64,000 nucleotides of DNA. It comes from Paramacrobiotus metropolitanus. Lineage: Eukaryota; Tardigrada; Eutardigrada; Parachela; Macrobiotidae. The stretch lies in the NCBI RefSeq assembly GCF_019649055.1, contig NW_026570250.1:248001-312000 (forward strand), written 5' to 3'. The notes beneath the pieces were generated by a model, which was not told where the DNA came from, ran no database searches, and saw only the letters and a program-made list of their open reading frames with translations. Positions 11,701 to 24,604 of this stretch are shown here, one piece after another. Numbering within the stretch: position 1 is the stretch's first letter; each line of letters starts with the position of its first letter. The translations under genes and the position numbers were made by a program.

Positions 11701-14700
11701 TAAACTATTTTTTTCGTGCTCTCTAGGGTAGCTAAACAAAGCATTCAGGCATTAAGAGGATATATTTTTAAATTACTGCCGTAATAAAATGTTGATAATT
11801 ACGTATCTGATTTATCAGATATTTGTTTCCATTTTTAAAATGGGATATGGCTTTGGTGGTCAATGTGCGCACACATAATGGATAATATGTTTTACGTTAT
11901 ATATTTGGCGTGCCTGCATTTTAATTTTACGCTGTCTATAGAATTTTGCACCAGCATTCGTAGTTGTTTATGATGTGCAAAAATGTTTTTCATTGGATTG
12001 CTCTTTGCATTGATCGATTTACAGTGAGAATGATTTTTTACAACTTTGTTACCAAAACACGGTCTACATAACATGTTCTGGGCGCGGCTGCGCGTGGGAT
12101 ATTTATGGGACTGTTGATTTGCTTAGCTGTGACACACAACAGGCGGAAATTAGTCTATGTGCGGGCTGCATGTATCTGATAAGTTGACAAGGACATGTTG
12201 GGTTTTTCTCGAAATAGATGTCGGAGGAGTGGAAGCCGAAAACTTTATGGAATCCTTTCTGGATGTGCCGCGTATCAATAACATTATTTCCGGACCAGCG
12301 GTCGAACAGGAAATGAGTCGGATTAACCAGGTCCTGTCCGATGTAACGGCAGATTGGGCAAAGCGAGTCGATGCGGTAAGTTGGCTATAACCAGCTCCTA
12401 ATTAGGGTCAAGGTCGCTTTAGCTGCTCGTTAATGTTTTCATGGCGGCTACGTGCGGAATATGTAATGAGGCACCTGATGGGCGCAAAGACTTACTGACC
12501 GTATAAACATGTGACATCGTTTTGTTCGCGCACTGCAGCAAGTTGGTTGTGCCTTTTATTGAAAAAAGATAATGAAGTTTTTATATCAATATTCAAATGC
12601 AGTAATAACCATTAGCCTGTCAGTCGCCTTTGACTTTAATTATGTGAACTTTACACCTGACAGAAAAAGCGCTTTTGCTTGTACAATATGTAGCCGCGGT
12701 GAGAGTATTCTTGCAGCATTGTGAACGGTCGTATTTAATGTATTAGTAACCTTTACATTTATAGGTGTTTTAATTTTGGTGTCAGCATGAATCGCTAAAA
12801 ATTACGAATTAGAAAAATTTATTTGATTTCGTTTTTCTGCTTAGAGTACGTATCTTGGGATTCAGTGTCATCAGTGCCATGCGATGCACGAATCGCAAAT
12901 AATTTTGAAATTCTAATGATTGTGTGTTCTTGCAGCTGAAGAGGCTACGAAGCGTAGTGTTGAGCGGCGGCGATTTATATAAGGAATTCTACAGTTCACT
13001 GCGGTTTATTGATGTTTCCCTGATCTGTTCGGTAAAGGATCTAAGATCACAAGTTGTCCGGGAGACTTGTGTAACTCTAGCGTGAGTATTAGATGGGGAT
13101 TTGCGAGAAGAATAATATTTTTGATAGATGATTCATTACCCATGCATTTCAGTGGGTTAGTCGGCATTAAATGTGTTATATGCCTCCACAGATTCCTTTC
13201 ACAACAACTGGGCCATAAATTTGAGCGAACTGCCGAAGTTATTCTACCATTTCTAATATCTCTTATCCCCAATTCTGCCAAGATTATTTCCAGTTCCGGA
13301 ATCGTAGCCATCCGATTTATTCTGCAGGTGAAATAGCGATCCATTGTGCTCACTAAACAGTACACATGGCGCATAAAATAACGCACAACTCCATCAGTTA
13401 TTTCTCGAGTATCAATGATTGAAATATTATATGTGCAGTATTTTCCTTTTACGCAAATTTAAAGGTTAAGGTTTTTCTTTTCAAGCTAAACTACCCAATT
13501 TGTGCGGCGCATTCCTAAAGTTCCTTGTTGTGTACGATGTGGTTTGCACTTTGCAGCATATGTAGGTTTATTGAATGTTACGCATGGGTGACTTTTAATA
13601 ACCGTGATTCATGAACGTAACTTTTATTAATCCGTTACGGCATTATTTGATCACTACAGAAAAGATTGATAAGGGCCACGTACAAGTTACCAATAGCGAT
13701 CGAACGTAATAAACTGCAGAACGGAACGAGTGTCAATAAGAACCGTTTTTGTTTATGGCAAATTAAGCAACAAATAGCCTACCTCAGTTTCATTTATGGA
13801 TCTTATTTGTTTAACGAGTCAGCCATACAGTTGTTTGTTATGCTCTTAATAGCAGTTTCGTTTCACCCACGCTGTTTGCCGCTGTAAAAAAGGTTTGTAA
13901 CAATTACCTGCTCTGTCGGTCTGCGCGAACGCACGCGGTATATCTTTAAATTATAAAAAAAATGCTGATGGAGTAGAGTTGCTTTATTGTATAAAAATCG
14001 ATAATTACAATGCTTGCCATGTTGCAGTGTATAATGGTTTCTAAAAAATGACGTATCAAAAAGAATAATCTTTCATTTTTATGATCGTTCTGCACTGGCA
14101 GTCAGGTGTAAAATTTTATTGTTAACATTTAACGCAAGGAGAAATAGGCAGCATGAAAAGTAAATAGGCATTAATTGATGACTTTTGGCCTAACTTTGAA
14201 ATGCTTCGTATGAAGGTGTCGAAGTGGCGCCTGCATACATAAGGCTAAACTGTGTCCACTTGAGGCACTTGTCTTGAATCTGGCAATAATGCCGACTACA
14301 AGTAACCTTAATCGTTTTTCAATTTCTCTTTTCAGAACACCCATTCGCCGAAATTAGTCCCGATTATTGTGAATCATTTACAAACATCACGATCAAAAGA
14401 TATTCGCCGGTGGGTTAAATAGCTGCTAAAACTTGGCAAAATTCTTAGCGGTCATTGAAAGATGAGTAAGATACGCATACAGCTGGATGCTGCCTACTTC
14501 TACTAGTGCTCCTTGTATGGAATACACAAAGGGACGCATCACAAAATCTCGAAACATGGCTTTACTTGAAGAAAAAATTTATATCTCCAGATCCATAGTC
14601 TTTGGTTACTTGTTTACACATTTTTGTGGTAGTTTCGGTAATTCGGTCTTATTTTGTGCATCCCGGCACGCTTATAAATTTTATGGCATGCTTTTTACAA

Positions 14701-17700
14701 CATTGTGAGAATCTTAATAAAATTATGATAATATTTTGGCGTTTTTGATAATTCCTAAAACTATTTTGTGTTTTAATGCATTCAAGTGTAAAACGCAGTT
14801 ATATTTAAAATTTTTATTGATTACATATCTGATTCACATACTACTGGATAGTTTGAAGTTTAATTAACAAGAAAAATATTTTAACTGTTATATTGCAAAA
14901 TAAATGTTACAGTTGCATGCGTAAAGCAGCAAATCAGTTAGGCACTAGTCATATTCACTTTCCCCGTAACATGACAATCAGAGTGTGCCCTAATTGCAGG
15001 TATTGTTGTGAATTTGTTAAACATATTTTATTTATCTGGCCAAAAGAATCACTTGAGAAACATGCGGCGCTTTTGCAAGATGCCATTAAACGTGGAATCG
15101 TTGACGCGGACCCGGAGGCGCGCTCGCTTTCACGACAGTATGTAGTTATATACACTTGTACTGCTTGACAGTGCTTGTTGTCTTTTGTGTCTGGTCCTTG
15201 TTGTGCTCCATGTCATCTTGGCATGATACAAATTTCATAAATAAAAACAGATCACTTTTTGTGTACACGTCTGAACATCGACCTTCTTTGCCAGCTGCTG
15301 ATTAATAGGCACTTATGTGTGTTAAATGTAGAGCGTACTGGCATTTCACCACAGTCTTTCCTAACCACGCCGATGTGCTCATCAGTCAGTTGGACCCATC
15401 GAATAAGAAGATGATCTTAGAGGATAATCGTGGTCAAGTGCCGGTGCACGCACAGGCCTCCCAACGCCATACACCGCCGCGTGATACCGCCGCCCCGGGT
15501 ACGGCTGCATCGCGTTCATCGTCCAGGATAAGGAGAAATGAGGGTACAATGTCAAGAGCTGCATTACGAATAACTTAATATTGAGAATTCATTATAAACA
15601 ATGGAGTGTTTTGTTTTTTTAGATAGCGAACCTGAGGTAAACGGATCTGTTGTTAAGACCACGATAAGGTCATCCAGCGCTATTGATACCGATGCCGCCC
15701 GGCGTGCACGAGCGAAGAGTAATATCCCAAATGCACCCCTTAAACCACCGGCATCGAGTGGTCTGGCCACACCACTGCGCAGCCGGAAGTCTTTTGTTAC
15801 TTCTTCTAAACGTAAGCTTTGTGTGTGTTAAAGATTTAAGCAGTTTGTCATTTATGATTTGTTTTTACTGGAAATTTCTTGATCAATGTACTTACGAATA
15901 CGGTGATATTTGTAGTTCGTTTACAGTTCATTTTTCCTTAGTTTTTGTTGAGTATTCGGCAAATATGAACCTTTAGTATAATTAACATAAATTATATTGT
16001 TTGTAGCACCCTCGCGTGCTACTTCTCCAGCCATCACCCCGAAAAATGGCTTCCTCTCGAGATCCTCGGCTAACAGCCGTGATAATAGTCCTGAAAAATT
16101 GAGCTCTAATAAAAAAGCTGCAACCGGAAGATCTCCTTCCGTATCAGCGGGAAAGCGAAATCAGAATGATAACAAAGGTTACCAGTCTGACAACGATGAT
16201 ACCGGTAGCCAGTATGGCTCCCAGGTGTCACTATCCGGGCAGCGATACGTTTATGTAAGTAGTACTATTTAAATAGATTAGAATAACGTATTTAACATTT
16301 TTTCCTGTTTTTTAAAACTGATGGCTGGATTTTTAGACCATTAATTTTTATTGTTCGATAATCTAATCTCCGATTGTATTTCTCGCACTGTGGATTACTT
16401 ATATAATTAAATCAATGCCAAATCTACTGAGTGCAAACGATGCTACAATTCTTTTCGGAAGTGCGTAACGTAGTGGTTTGTTGTTGCAGAGCGTGGCAGA
16501 AATAATGGGCTTCCTCAACAGTCCGAACTGGTCATCGCGTAAAGAAGGCTTATTAGGACTGCAGAAATACCTGCGAAGCGGAACATTATAGTACGTTATA
16601 ATAGACATTTCAGTGTTTTTTTACAGTCTCTATACGTGCTCAAGCATCCATCATAATCAGCGGATGACAAATTTTTCTCATCCTAAATAGCTGCATTTTT
16701 ATTACAGTCCGGCCGACGTGGATAACGTACGATTACTACTGACCCGTATGATGTCGGATCCGACAACAAAAGTCTTCAGTTTGTTTCTCGACACTCTCTA
16801 TGACTTTATCAATGTGCACAAATTGGATTTGGGCAGCTGGCTCTACACCTTATTGACACGTCTGTTCGGCAAAATGAGTGTTGATCTGTTGCCGTCGGTG
16901 CAGTGTAAAGTTGAGCGCTGCTTAGAGCTAATACGCGGATCGTTTGCCGCGGAAAATCAGTTTCAGCAGCTGCTGAAATTCATCAACGATTCCCTGCAGA
17001 CGCCCAATACCAAAGTGAAAATGGCCTTCCTAACGTACTTAACGAATTTAATCCGTTGTAATATGGTGGCCAGTGATTTTAAAAACACCAGCGCGGTCCG
17101 CATCGGCGTGACCAAACTCGTCAACTGGTCACTCGACGCCAAGACGCCGGAGCTGCGTCGAGCCGCGCAAAATGTCCTCATTGCGCTGCACGAGCTGAAT
17201 GCCGGGGAGTTTACGAGTATGCTGGCGCTAATGGATGAATTTCTACGTGATACTGCACTGAAAGTGATAAGTGGGCCGCCCAAGAAGGAACTGTCCGATA
17301 AGCCGGCAATCGGAAACGGAAGAAGCCGGCAAAATTCCGTGTCGCGCAATGATTTGACGTCAGCGGAAAAAGCAACGGTTATTACCTCGCCGCAGTCGTC
17401 AAATGATGAAAATATCAATCCGGAAGACTATTACGCTTGCCTGCGACAAACAACGCAAGCCATTGAAAAGTTCAGTCTGTGCTCCAATCTTGACTACAGT
17501 TCGGGTGATGAAGGGCGAAAACATCCAGGAAGTGAGGACAGTGGATTCAGCCGGAACAGTTTAAACGTGCCGGTTGCGGTGGACGATTCCGAAAACAGCA
17601 GCCAACCCGACGATTCAATCCCTGAAGGTTCAGTCTTACATGTCGTTCCGATGCTTACCGATCAAAACACAAAGTGCGTTTCCAAAACATTAAGCCCTTT

Positions 17701-18845
17701 GTTAACGGCACTTTTTACAGATGAAATGTTAATGACACCACGAGTGTATTAGAATTATTTTAACTTTCAAAATCATGCTGTTTAATGTTTATCAGTACAT
17801 GTACATCTACTCCCTTTCAAAGTCGCTTTTTTTACTCCAGGGTAGCTTTAGAAGGATTAGACAGATTGGACACGGTCGTCGACAAAGCTCATCAATGGTC
17901 GGATTCCGAAAAAGACGCCATTGCAAAAGGTCTAGAAGCAGCGCTAAACCATTCCGACTCGTCGGTAGCCTTAAGCGCGCTCCATATATACCAAAGGGTG
18001 GTTAGCATGGACAAGTACATGTTCAAAGGCTTGCTTCCTGTGATTCTCGATTTGCAAGGAGATTCGAATAGACAGGTAAATGAAAATAAAACATGTCGTT
18101 TTGTCAGCTATATGATACTCGAAGAAGTATTGCACAGTGCTTATTTTTATTTTAGGTTTCGGACGCAGTCGATAAGTTTTTGCTCAGAGTAAAAGACATT
18201 TGCCCATTGTCAGTGGTCTGCGAAATTCTTGGCGGTCATCTGATGGAAGCCGAATCTTGTACAGGAATTAAAGCGGCATCCTTATTACTGCGGATAATTC
18301 AAACCAGCGAGAACGATGTACTTTTAAATGCTATTCCTGATTTGATGCCTGTCATTGTTCAGGTAACAGAAATGAAATATCCCATACAGTATAATGTTTC
18401 GATAGCCTTATATTTCAGCCTTTCGTCTTTAGGGATTCAATCTTTCCATGGAGCCAAATATCAGAAAGGAATGCATGTTATGCATAATTGAAATACAACT
18501 CAAATTTGGTGCCGATGCAGTGTTTCCTTATATTAAAGATTTAAGCGTGAACAAGGTAAATTGAAATGTACTGTACATAAAAAGATTCATGCTCTCAAAT
18601 TTCTATAAACGTACGTCGATGAATGTTTCGGTGTCCGTGAGCGCCTCAACTTAAAATTACACATTTTAACCGCCAATTAGTTGCTATTATTGTTGCCGGA
18701 GTCTACGATTGTTAGTATTGCACAAATGTCGACGTGTCTTAGTAATCCTAATCCCTTCTTGCTTATCTATTATCTGTGAGACTGTGATGCAACCAGTTAT
18801 TTTTTGCAGATAAAATTGTTGAATCTGTACCTTCAACGGAAGTAA
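5744..18845 (+). CDS. CLASP: CLASP microtubule-associated protein, copy 2 (complete; TOG2-TOG3 form)
   Basis: Seventeen exons close in phase to 1138 residues: 5744-5912, 11181-11287, 11476-11593, 12218-12375, 12936-13081, 13192-13327, 14336-14409, 15000-15137, 15332-15543, 15623-15811, 16007-16254, 16490-16590, 16708-17727, 17841-18075, 18156-18362, 18433-18555, 18810-18845. TOG2 (about residues 135-370) contains KDLRSQVVRE and LIPNSAKI, nearly as in human CLASP1/2. An EB1-binding SxIP motif (KSNIP, about 451-455) lies in the basic Ser-rich linker. TOG3 is about 566-790 (NSPNWSSRKEGLLGL). The C-terminal CLIP/kinetochore-binding type domain is about 939-1138, ending LLNLYLQRK. No TOG1 was found, as in vertebrate beta/gamma isoforms. 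The first three exons carry no recognisable domain and rest on splice signals and phase. The donor at 17728 (GTTAAT) is the weakest internal junction. Confidence 0.87.
7870..7903 (+). CDS. Candidate alternative first coding exon of CLASP copy 2
   Basis: An ATG at 7870 opens 11 codons (MEKMIFSVISA plus one base) ending at a consensus GTAAGT donor at 7904. The exon ends in phase 1, exactly what the next CLASP exon (11181) needs, so it could replace the 5744 exon. Vertebrate CLASP isoforms differ by such short alternative N-terminal exons. This is inference from phase and splice site only. Confidence 0.25.
8614..8652. repeat. Nested perfect inverted repeats
   Basis: Arms of 13 bp at 8614-8626 and 8629-8641 are separated by 2 nt. 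A second overlapping inverted repeat (CCGTGGCAC at 8625-8633 with GTGCCACGG at 8644-8652) shares the right-hand part. It lies in the first intron of CLASP copy 2. Confidence 0.85.
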
Positions 18846-20423
18846 TCCGGAGCTCACAGTTAGCGGGATTACGGACATTAGGATCAAGAGATATCTGTAT
18901 CTGTAGATAAAAGTTTTAACCAACGAAGCTGCTCAAATTTGGTAACACTTTTAAGACATCCGTGCGCTGATCGTGAATGACATTGATGCTAAGTCTAAAA
19001 TTGTGCCATTTGACCTTTTTGGAGAGTTTATCTGATAAACATGTGTGCCATGTGTAAAAACTGTTTCTAAATTTTGTTAAACGGCAGTTTAAATGTGTGA
19101 AAAAGAAATGCATACAGACTGCCATAAAAGTGCACACTGCACAGACTCGAGGCTTTTCCCGTTCGTTCTGCAACCAGCAAAAACATGTACGAGTATCATT
19201 ACGGTATAATTATAATATCTATATAGGCTACTCCAGTAAAATACACAAGTATACAGTCCTGCAGCAGCTGATACGTATAATATGTAAGTACGGTTTGGTA
19301 TACCCTGCTGTTTTGATCAACCTGTATTATAATAAATAGAAGTACAGCTTGTAAGCAGGATACAGGCAATACTATGTTTTTCCTTCAAGTGTCCATAGTC
19401 CATAGACTCCATACCTTCCGATATGCTGGAAAATCAAATCCTTGTCTTCTTTGTATTATTATTGTTGCAAAAATTTTTATTTTATTTTGTGGTACATGCT
19501 ACATATAAATATCTATATGTTACAGACACAAACATAGATATATTTATATATACAGTGCACATACAAGCGCCGCCGTGCGCTGCGATCTGTGCGTCGCTTT
19601 TTGCGATCAGTGCTTTTTTGTCGGTTCTTTATGCTGCTTTTTTTCTGTGCTTCGAAATCAAAGCCGAGTAAAAATGGGTATTTGCGCTTTTGCTCATCGT
19701 CTTAGAATTAATGTACAGTAGTACATGAAACTGAGAATTCTGCGAAACAAAAAAGTCCAGTTGTATATAGTGTTGACTCGCTAATTAACTGATATTGGTA
19801 TTACGACTTATCAATTTTTGATGAACTTACCAGTTAGCGTAAATTAGCAAGGACAACTGTGCTATTGTAGTTCGTTCGCTCCCTCTGCATTCAGCTTCAT
19901 TATACTACCGAAAAAAACGCAATATCTAAACTGGCGACCCTGCTGACCTGTGCAAAATCAAGATTTTCTGGAGTTCAGCCTGGACATCAACGCGCAACTT
20001 GCCACTACATAAATTGTGGAAAGATTATTCAACTGTAGCCTGCGCCCACTCGCCCAGTTTGTTTTTCCCAAGTATATGGCATACTCGTACCGTTTAAATT
20101 TCTGTACAGTTGTATGACGTGCCGCATACGGTGTCTATTGACTACCATTCTATAGAATGATATGCGAAGTTGTGAACAGCTGTGAGCCTGTGCAGTTCGC
20201 TTTAAAACAGTACAAAATACGGTACTTACGTGAGTACGTATGAAAAATCAACAGTCCAACTCTGTGGACCAAGTTGGCAATCGCAGAATCTGATCGCTAC
20301 CGTATCAATTTTTTCTCCGGTTTTCTCGGCCCGAACTGTGAGAGCAGTTCGTAGTTGAGTCTTTCCGGAATTTGTCGCGCATCACACCTTGCAGGGGCTA
20401 TTCTGGACACTTTATATTCAGCC
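18846..20423. other. Intergenic DNA between CLASP copy 2 and PBLD
   Basis: AT-rich sequence with short open frames only. A low-complexity region near 19500-19560 (TATA/ATAT runs) and the 14-nt palindrome CATTCTATAGAATG near 20145 are the only structure seen. The PBLD 5' untranslated region and promoter should lie at its right end. Confidence 0.5.
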
Positions 20424-23333
20424 ATGGCGACACCGGGAACGGAATATCCTTTGCACATCGTGGATGCTTTCACCAAAGTCCCTTTCGAAGGAAACCCGGC
20501 GGCTGTATGTCTCCTGCAAAATGATACGGTGAGCAGAAACTGGTGTTGGCACTACACATCTTTCGTTCAGATCTAATATTGGATTGTCATTCGCCTTTTG
20601 CACAGACTGTGAAAGTAAACCTCATGAATGCACGAATATGTTCTTTAGGATATAAAGGATGAGACAAAAAGCAAGATTGCTTCTGAAATGAATTTATCCG
20701 AAACCGCCTTCGTTTCATGTGCAACCCCAGACACAAATTTTTCTCGAGGTAGGAATGAAATTGCTATCTGTTGCACCACACTATGAGTAACTCATCGAGT
20801 GAAACCGCAAATTTTCATTCTAAATCACAATCATTATAATTTTTATGCGTATCGGTTATGAATTAATGATTAGTATGTACGGTGTTGCCGGTAATTATAA
20901 TTATTATAAGGTATTCGAATAGCTTATTGTATATTTTTAATTGTCACGTCTGATACATATGTGCATGCAGGACAAGTGTGCCCAGCGGAACCTCAAAGGT
21001 GGTTATTATTGTTTTAGCTGATAAATTTATTTTACGATGGTTCACGCCAACCGTGGAAGTGGATCTTTGCGGACATGCAACCCTGGCTACTGCATGGGTC
21101 ATTTTTCACACTACAAGTAAGGCGTAAGCGAACTGCAGCTTACTCTTTTTGATATGAAATTTCTCCGTGTGTTAGTGTGTACAAGTATTCTGGCACTTTA
21201 AATCAAATGTACTCATACTTCGTGCATTCAATTGTATCGGTGGGGTTATGTGTTATAGTTGTGGAGAAATCAATCTAGTTTCGGTCAAATTTATCGCATG
21301 TGGAAAACTTTTTTTGTGTAACTGAAGTTGTATGTTCACAACTATTTTAACCTTGTAAAACATATTTTTTGTCTGAAGAATACAAGGAAAAAGAGTACTA
21401 AAATGCTATCAATCACGGTGCACTCGGGCGGAAGTCCAGATGAAGTGTAGAGAATGGTACCAGTGGCAGTTTACCACCGACAGGTCTGCCTGCCGGCGGG
21501 AAAAGCTTTAGATGGGGCTACAAAATGTACCCCATTGTTGTTGTCAATATGAAAAAATTTCTATTTACGCACGCATATTGCTCGCCTTTGAGAGACGCTG
21601 TTTGCTTCGTGGTTGGCACCGCGCTGCAGTGCTGTTGATTAAATCGATAAAACAGTTTTCTGCCTCCGATGACGTTGATTCGGGCGATTTCCTGTTGACA
21701 GTAATTGGAATGCTTCGTTGGCGAGCGAGGGTGGTTTGTGATGGAAGCCGGCACAGGTTTTTGTACGACTACCTTAGCTTGCACCATTCTATTTCTCAGA
21801 CGTCTGCGCTGAATTTAACCTTCGGACAACACTTTTAACGAAGACAAAACGCAGTGGTTCCGGTTGAAAGAGCAAAGTGGGAGTGGGAATAATAGTATTC
21901 CCTTTGCATGTAAAGTTGAAATTTAGGCTTTCCCGTCGTCGGGATCGGGAAGCTCGACGAGCGTGACTATGAGATAAAGCATGCAAGGTTATGGAGATTC
22001 AGATAAACGTAGCAACAAAAGTCCAGATAAAGGTCGCTCGCTTATCGAGTATGTTTGTCGTGATATACAATACTTGTACCTGCTGAACGATAATCGTCGC
22101 TATGAGCTGCAAAATGAGTTGTAAAGGAGTCGAAATGAGTTACAAATTGCTTTTTAAGTTCCGAACTTCAGAATGCTTTAGTATATATATTTAATGAAAC
22201 GTTTTCTAATGCACTTTTCTACTAAGTGCAACAAGATAGCGGATTTCAGCGATAAGAGAGTAGTATTGTTAAAGGCTTTTTCGTTAAAACTGGCTACCGA
22301 GCTAGGCGGCGAGTGCTGTGTACTAGTAGTGTTTTACATTTGCATTAATAAAGTGTGGTGATTTTAAGTTTTCGTGATATACCCGGGTAGTGATTTTAGC
22401 GGACAAATTATATTTACTGTACTCGTAATATAAAAGCACTGCTACTCCCAGCACGCAGTTAATTTCCTCTTCAGATAATCAGCATCGCGAACTGAAGTTT
22501 GAAACACGAAGCGGAACACTTTCTGCAATGCGCAAAGGCGATTCCGTATCATTGGATTTTCCACGCTTCCCTCCACGCCCACTTAATGCGGACGAGCGGA
22601 GGCTACTTCAACCTGTCATCGATATCTGCTGTGGCTCGGTGGGAGACGATTCCGTCCTGGAAGTGTCCTTATCACCGGATACTTATAAATTGTTAATTCG
22701 CTTGAAAGACGATGTTAATGTTAGCCAGCTAAAAGAATGTATCGTATTTCCCGACCATTTACTGGCTCAGGATACCGGGGGATTGATAAAGGGCGTCATT
22801 TTGACATTAAAGGGATCAGCAGAAAATGGGGCTGTGGACCGGGAAGGAACACCTTATGATTTTGTTTCACGTTATTTCGCCCCCTGGCAAGGTGAACCGT
22901 TTGAACGACAAAAAGAGTTTTATTCTCGAAAATTATCTATTATGTAATGCTGTGCTCAAGACATTTCTGCTGTTCTATAACAGAATTAATAATTTGATAA
23001 ACGTACAGAGCATCCTTCGCGATGGTATAATTGCCTTTGTGCCTAATTACAGGTATCGCGGAGGATCCAGTAACAGGGTCATCGCATACTGTATTGGCTC
23101 CGTATTGGTCGGAAGTTTTGCATAAGAATATGTTGTATGGTAAGGAAAAGATAGCCCAACCGTCCAGATTAGAAATACATATTTTGCATAATGTTTGTTT
23201 TGACCATGCACTCTTTCCAGCACGACAATGCAGTAAACGAGGTGGCGACCTACTCTTGACCCTGCATCCCAACAACCGGATTGAAATTGCCGGACATGCC
23301 AGAATTGTGATGAGCGGCAAACTAATGTTATGA
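20424..23333 (+). CDS. PBLD: Phenazine-biosynthesis-like domain protein (PhzF/PBLD family)
   Basis: PhzF-fold proteins are two-domain isomerase-like enzymes; the animal PBLD (MAWBP) member has no settled substrate. Six exons close in phase to 306 residues (human PBLD is about 288): 20424-20528, 20649-20748, 21018-21116, 22475-22891, 23053-23139, 23221-23333. Family motifs appear in order: [19 protein letters not shown] at the N-terminus, the ETAFV strand, [28 protein letters not shown], and [16 protein letters not shown] followed by QCSKRGG and a C-terminal beta strand. The start is the ATG at 20424 in a good Kozak context (GCCATGG). Intron 3 is 1.36 kb and holds no other gene. The family assignment is strong; catalytic activity is not shown by the sequence. 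Confidence 0.92.
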
Positions 23334-24604
23334 TTAGCAGGAGATGGTTCGGAATCTAAAGCCGGGAAGGAGTATGATGGGAAACATTAGAAATAGTATT
23401 AATCGTAAATTAAATAGGCGATTGAAGTATATCTGTATATCTGTACGAATACAACAGAAGTGTGACCGGTGATACAAGCATACGTCTTCTGTGTGGTATC
23501 GTATTCTGATTCACTTGTTTTGAGATGTTGTTCCTTTTTGGTTTGTTTAAAAACGGTACTTTGCGCTTTTGGGAATGGTGCGTTTAACTGTTTGCGTTGT
23601 CCCTTTATGTCTTATGACTGGTGAAAAAAGGTGGGAATTGAATGAAACCTCCCCCGTATACTTATGAACTGAATTTCATCACAGTCGCGAAATTATGATT
23701 ACATATTAATGCAGTACTAACCATAAGTATTTACTAATCACTACTGCATTGTAAGTTTCCTGTTTTCAATCGTTACGAAATTTTTATTCGAAGTGGAAAA
23801 GCCCATTTTGAAAATTATGACCCCGATCACGGCAATTTCAGCGTGAACGCCCCAGAATCTAAAATCCGAAAATTAATGCTGATTTTACAGTTAGTAGCTC
23901 TCCCCGCTTTAGAAACTAAGAAACCCACCCCGAAATAAAGACCCCACCGAAGGGTCGTTATTGCAGTACTCTCCCTTTGAAAAAAATATTTTTCCCGAAA
24001 CATAGACCCCAGAAAACTTACGAAAAATACTAACGGTGGGTCACACTGATTGATAAAATACGTTGTACGTACACGTATATGACTACAGTCTACAATTACA
24101 AGGAACAGCAGACAGAATGCACAACCGGAAGTGTGATACAATCCAGGGCCATGCCACCTGCTTGAAGTACGGTAGCCTGATTTAGCTCGATACGGTTCAG
24201 AACTTCAGATTTGGCTCTATTTGTGCAACGTTGTTGTTTGGTTTTTAAAAACTGCAGGTAATTTATTTTTGGAACATTTTGATTTTTGATTCTATTTTGG
24301 TGTGGCACTGTAGTTACAGTGCTGCTTAAAAATAGACACGTCACACGTCGTTATATTTTGGCCGTATGATCGTTATACTTTTGTTGTTACGTTAATTCTC
24401 TCCTGTTATGTGCTGTTGTTGACTACTCACTGAAACTTCGAGGCATAGTCACGATAGTGCCTGGCACTGCCTGCTAATGAGATTTGCCAGTTTCAGTTGA
24501 CTTTAAGCACTGTTGTTTAAGTCAACGGATCTACTAACGATACCTTTACATGGATACTGGAATGATGGAGATTTAGCACATTTTAGAAAGCGGAAGCGTC
24601 AAAC
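23334..24604. other. Intergenic DNA between PBLD and RUNDC3
   Basis: No gene found. An open frame on the minus strand at 23827-24141 has hydrophobic patches but no homology, no signal and no splice context. The motif GACCCC recurs at 23819, 23940 and 24005 without regular spacing. Confidence 0.45.

Noticed and set aside
17728-17752. Treating the open frame ending at 17752 as a complete protein
   Set aside because: The CLASP C-terminal domain continues in phase from 17841 if a donor at 17728 is used, so the stop lies in the intron.
19423-19671. Hydrophobic plus-strand frame with leader-like start
   Set aside because: The hydrophobicity comes from AT-rich low-complexity DNA (TTT/ATA codons); no downstream exon in phase.
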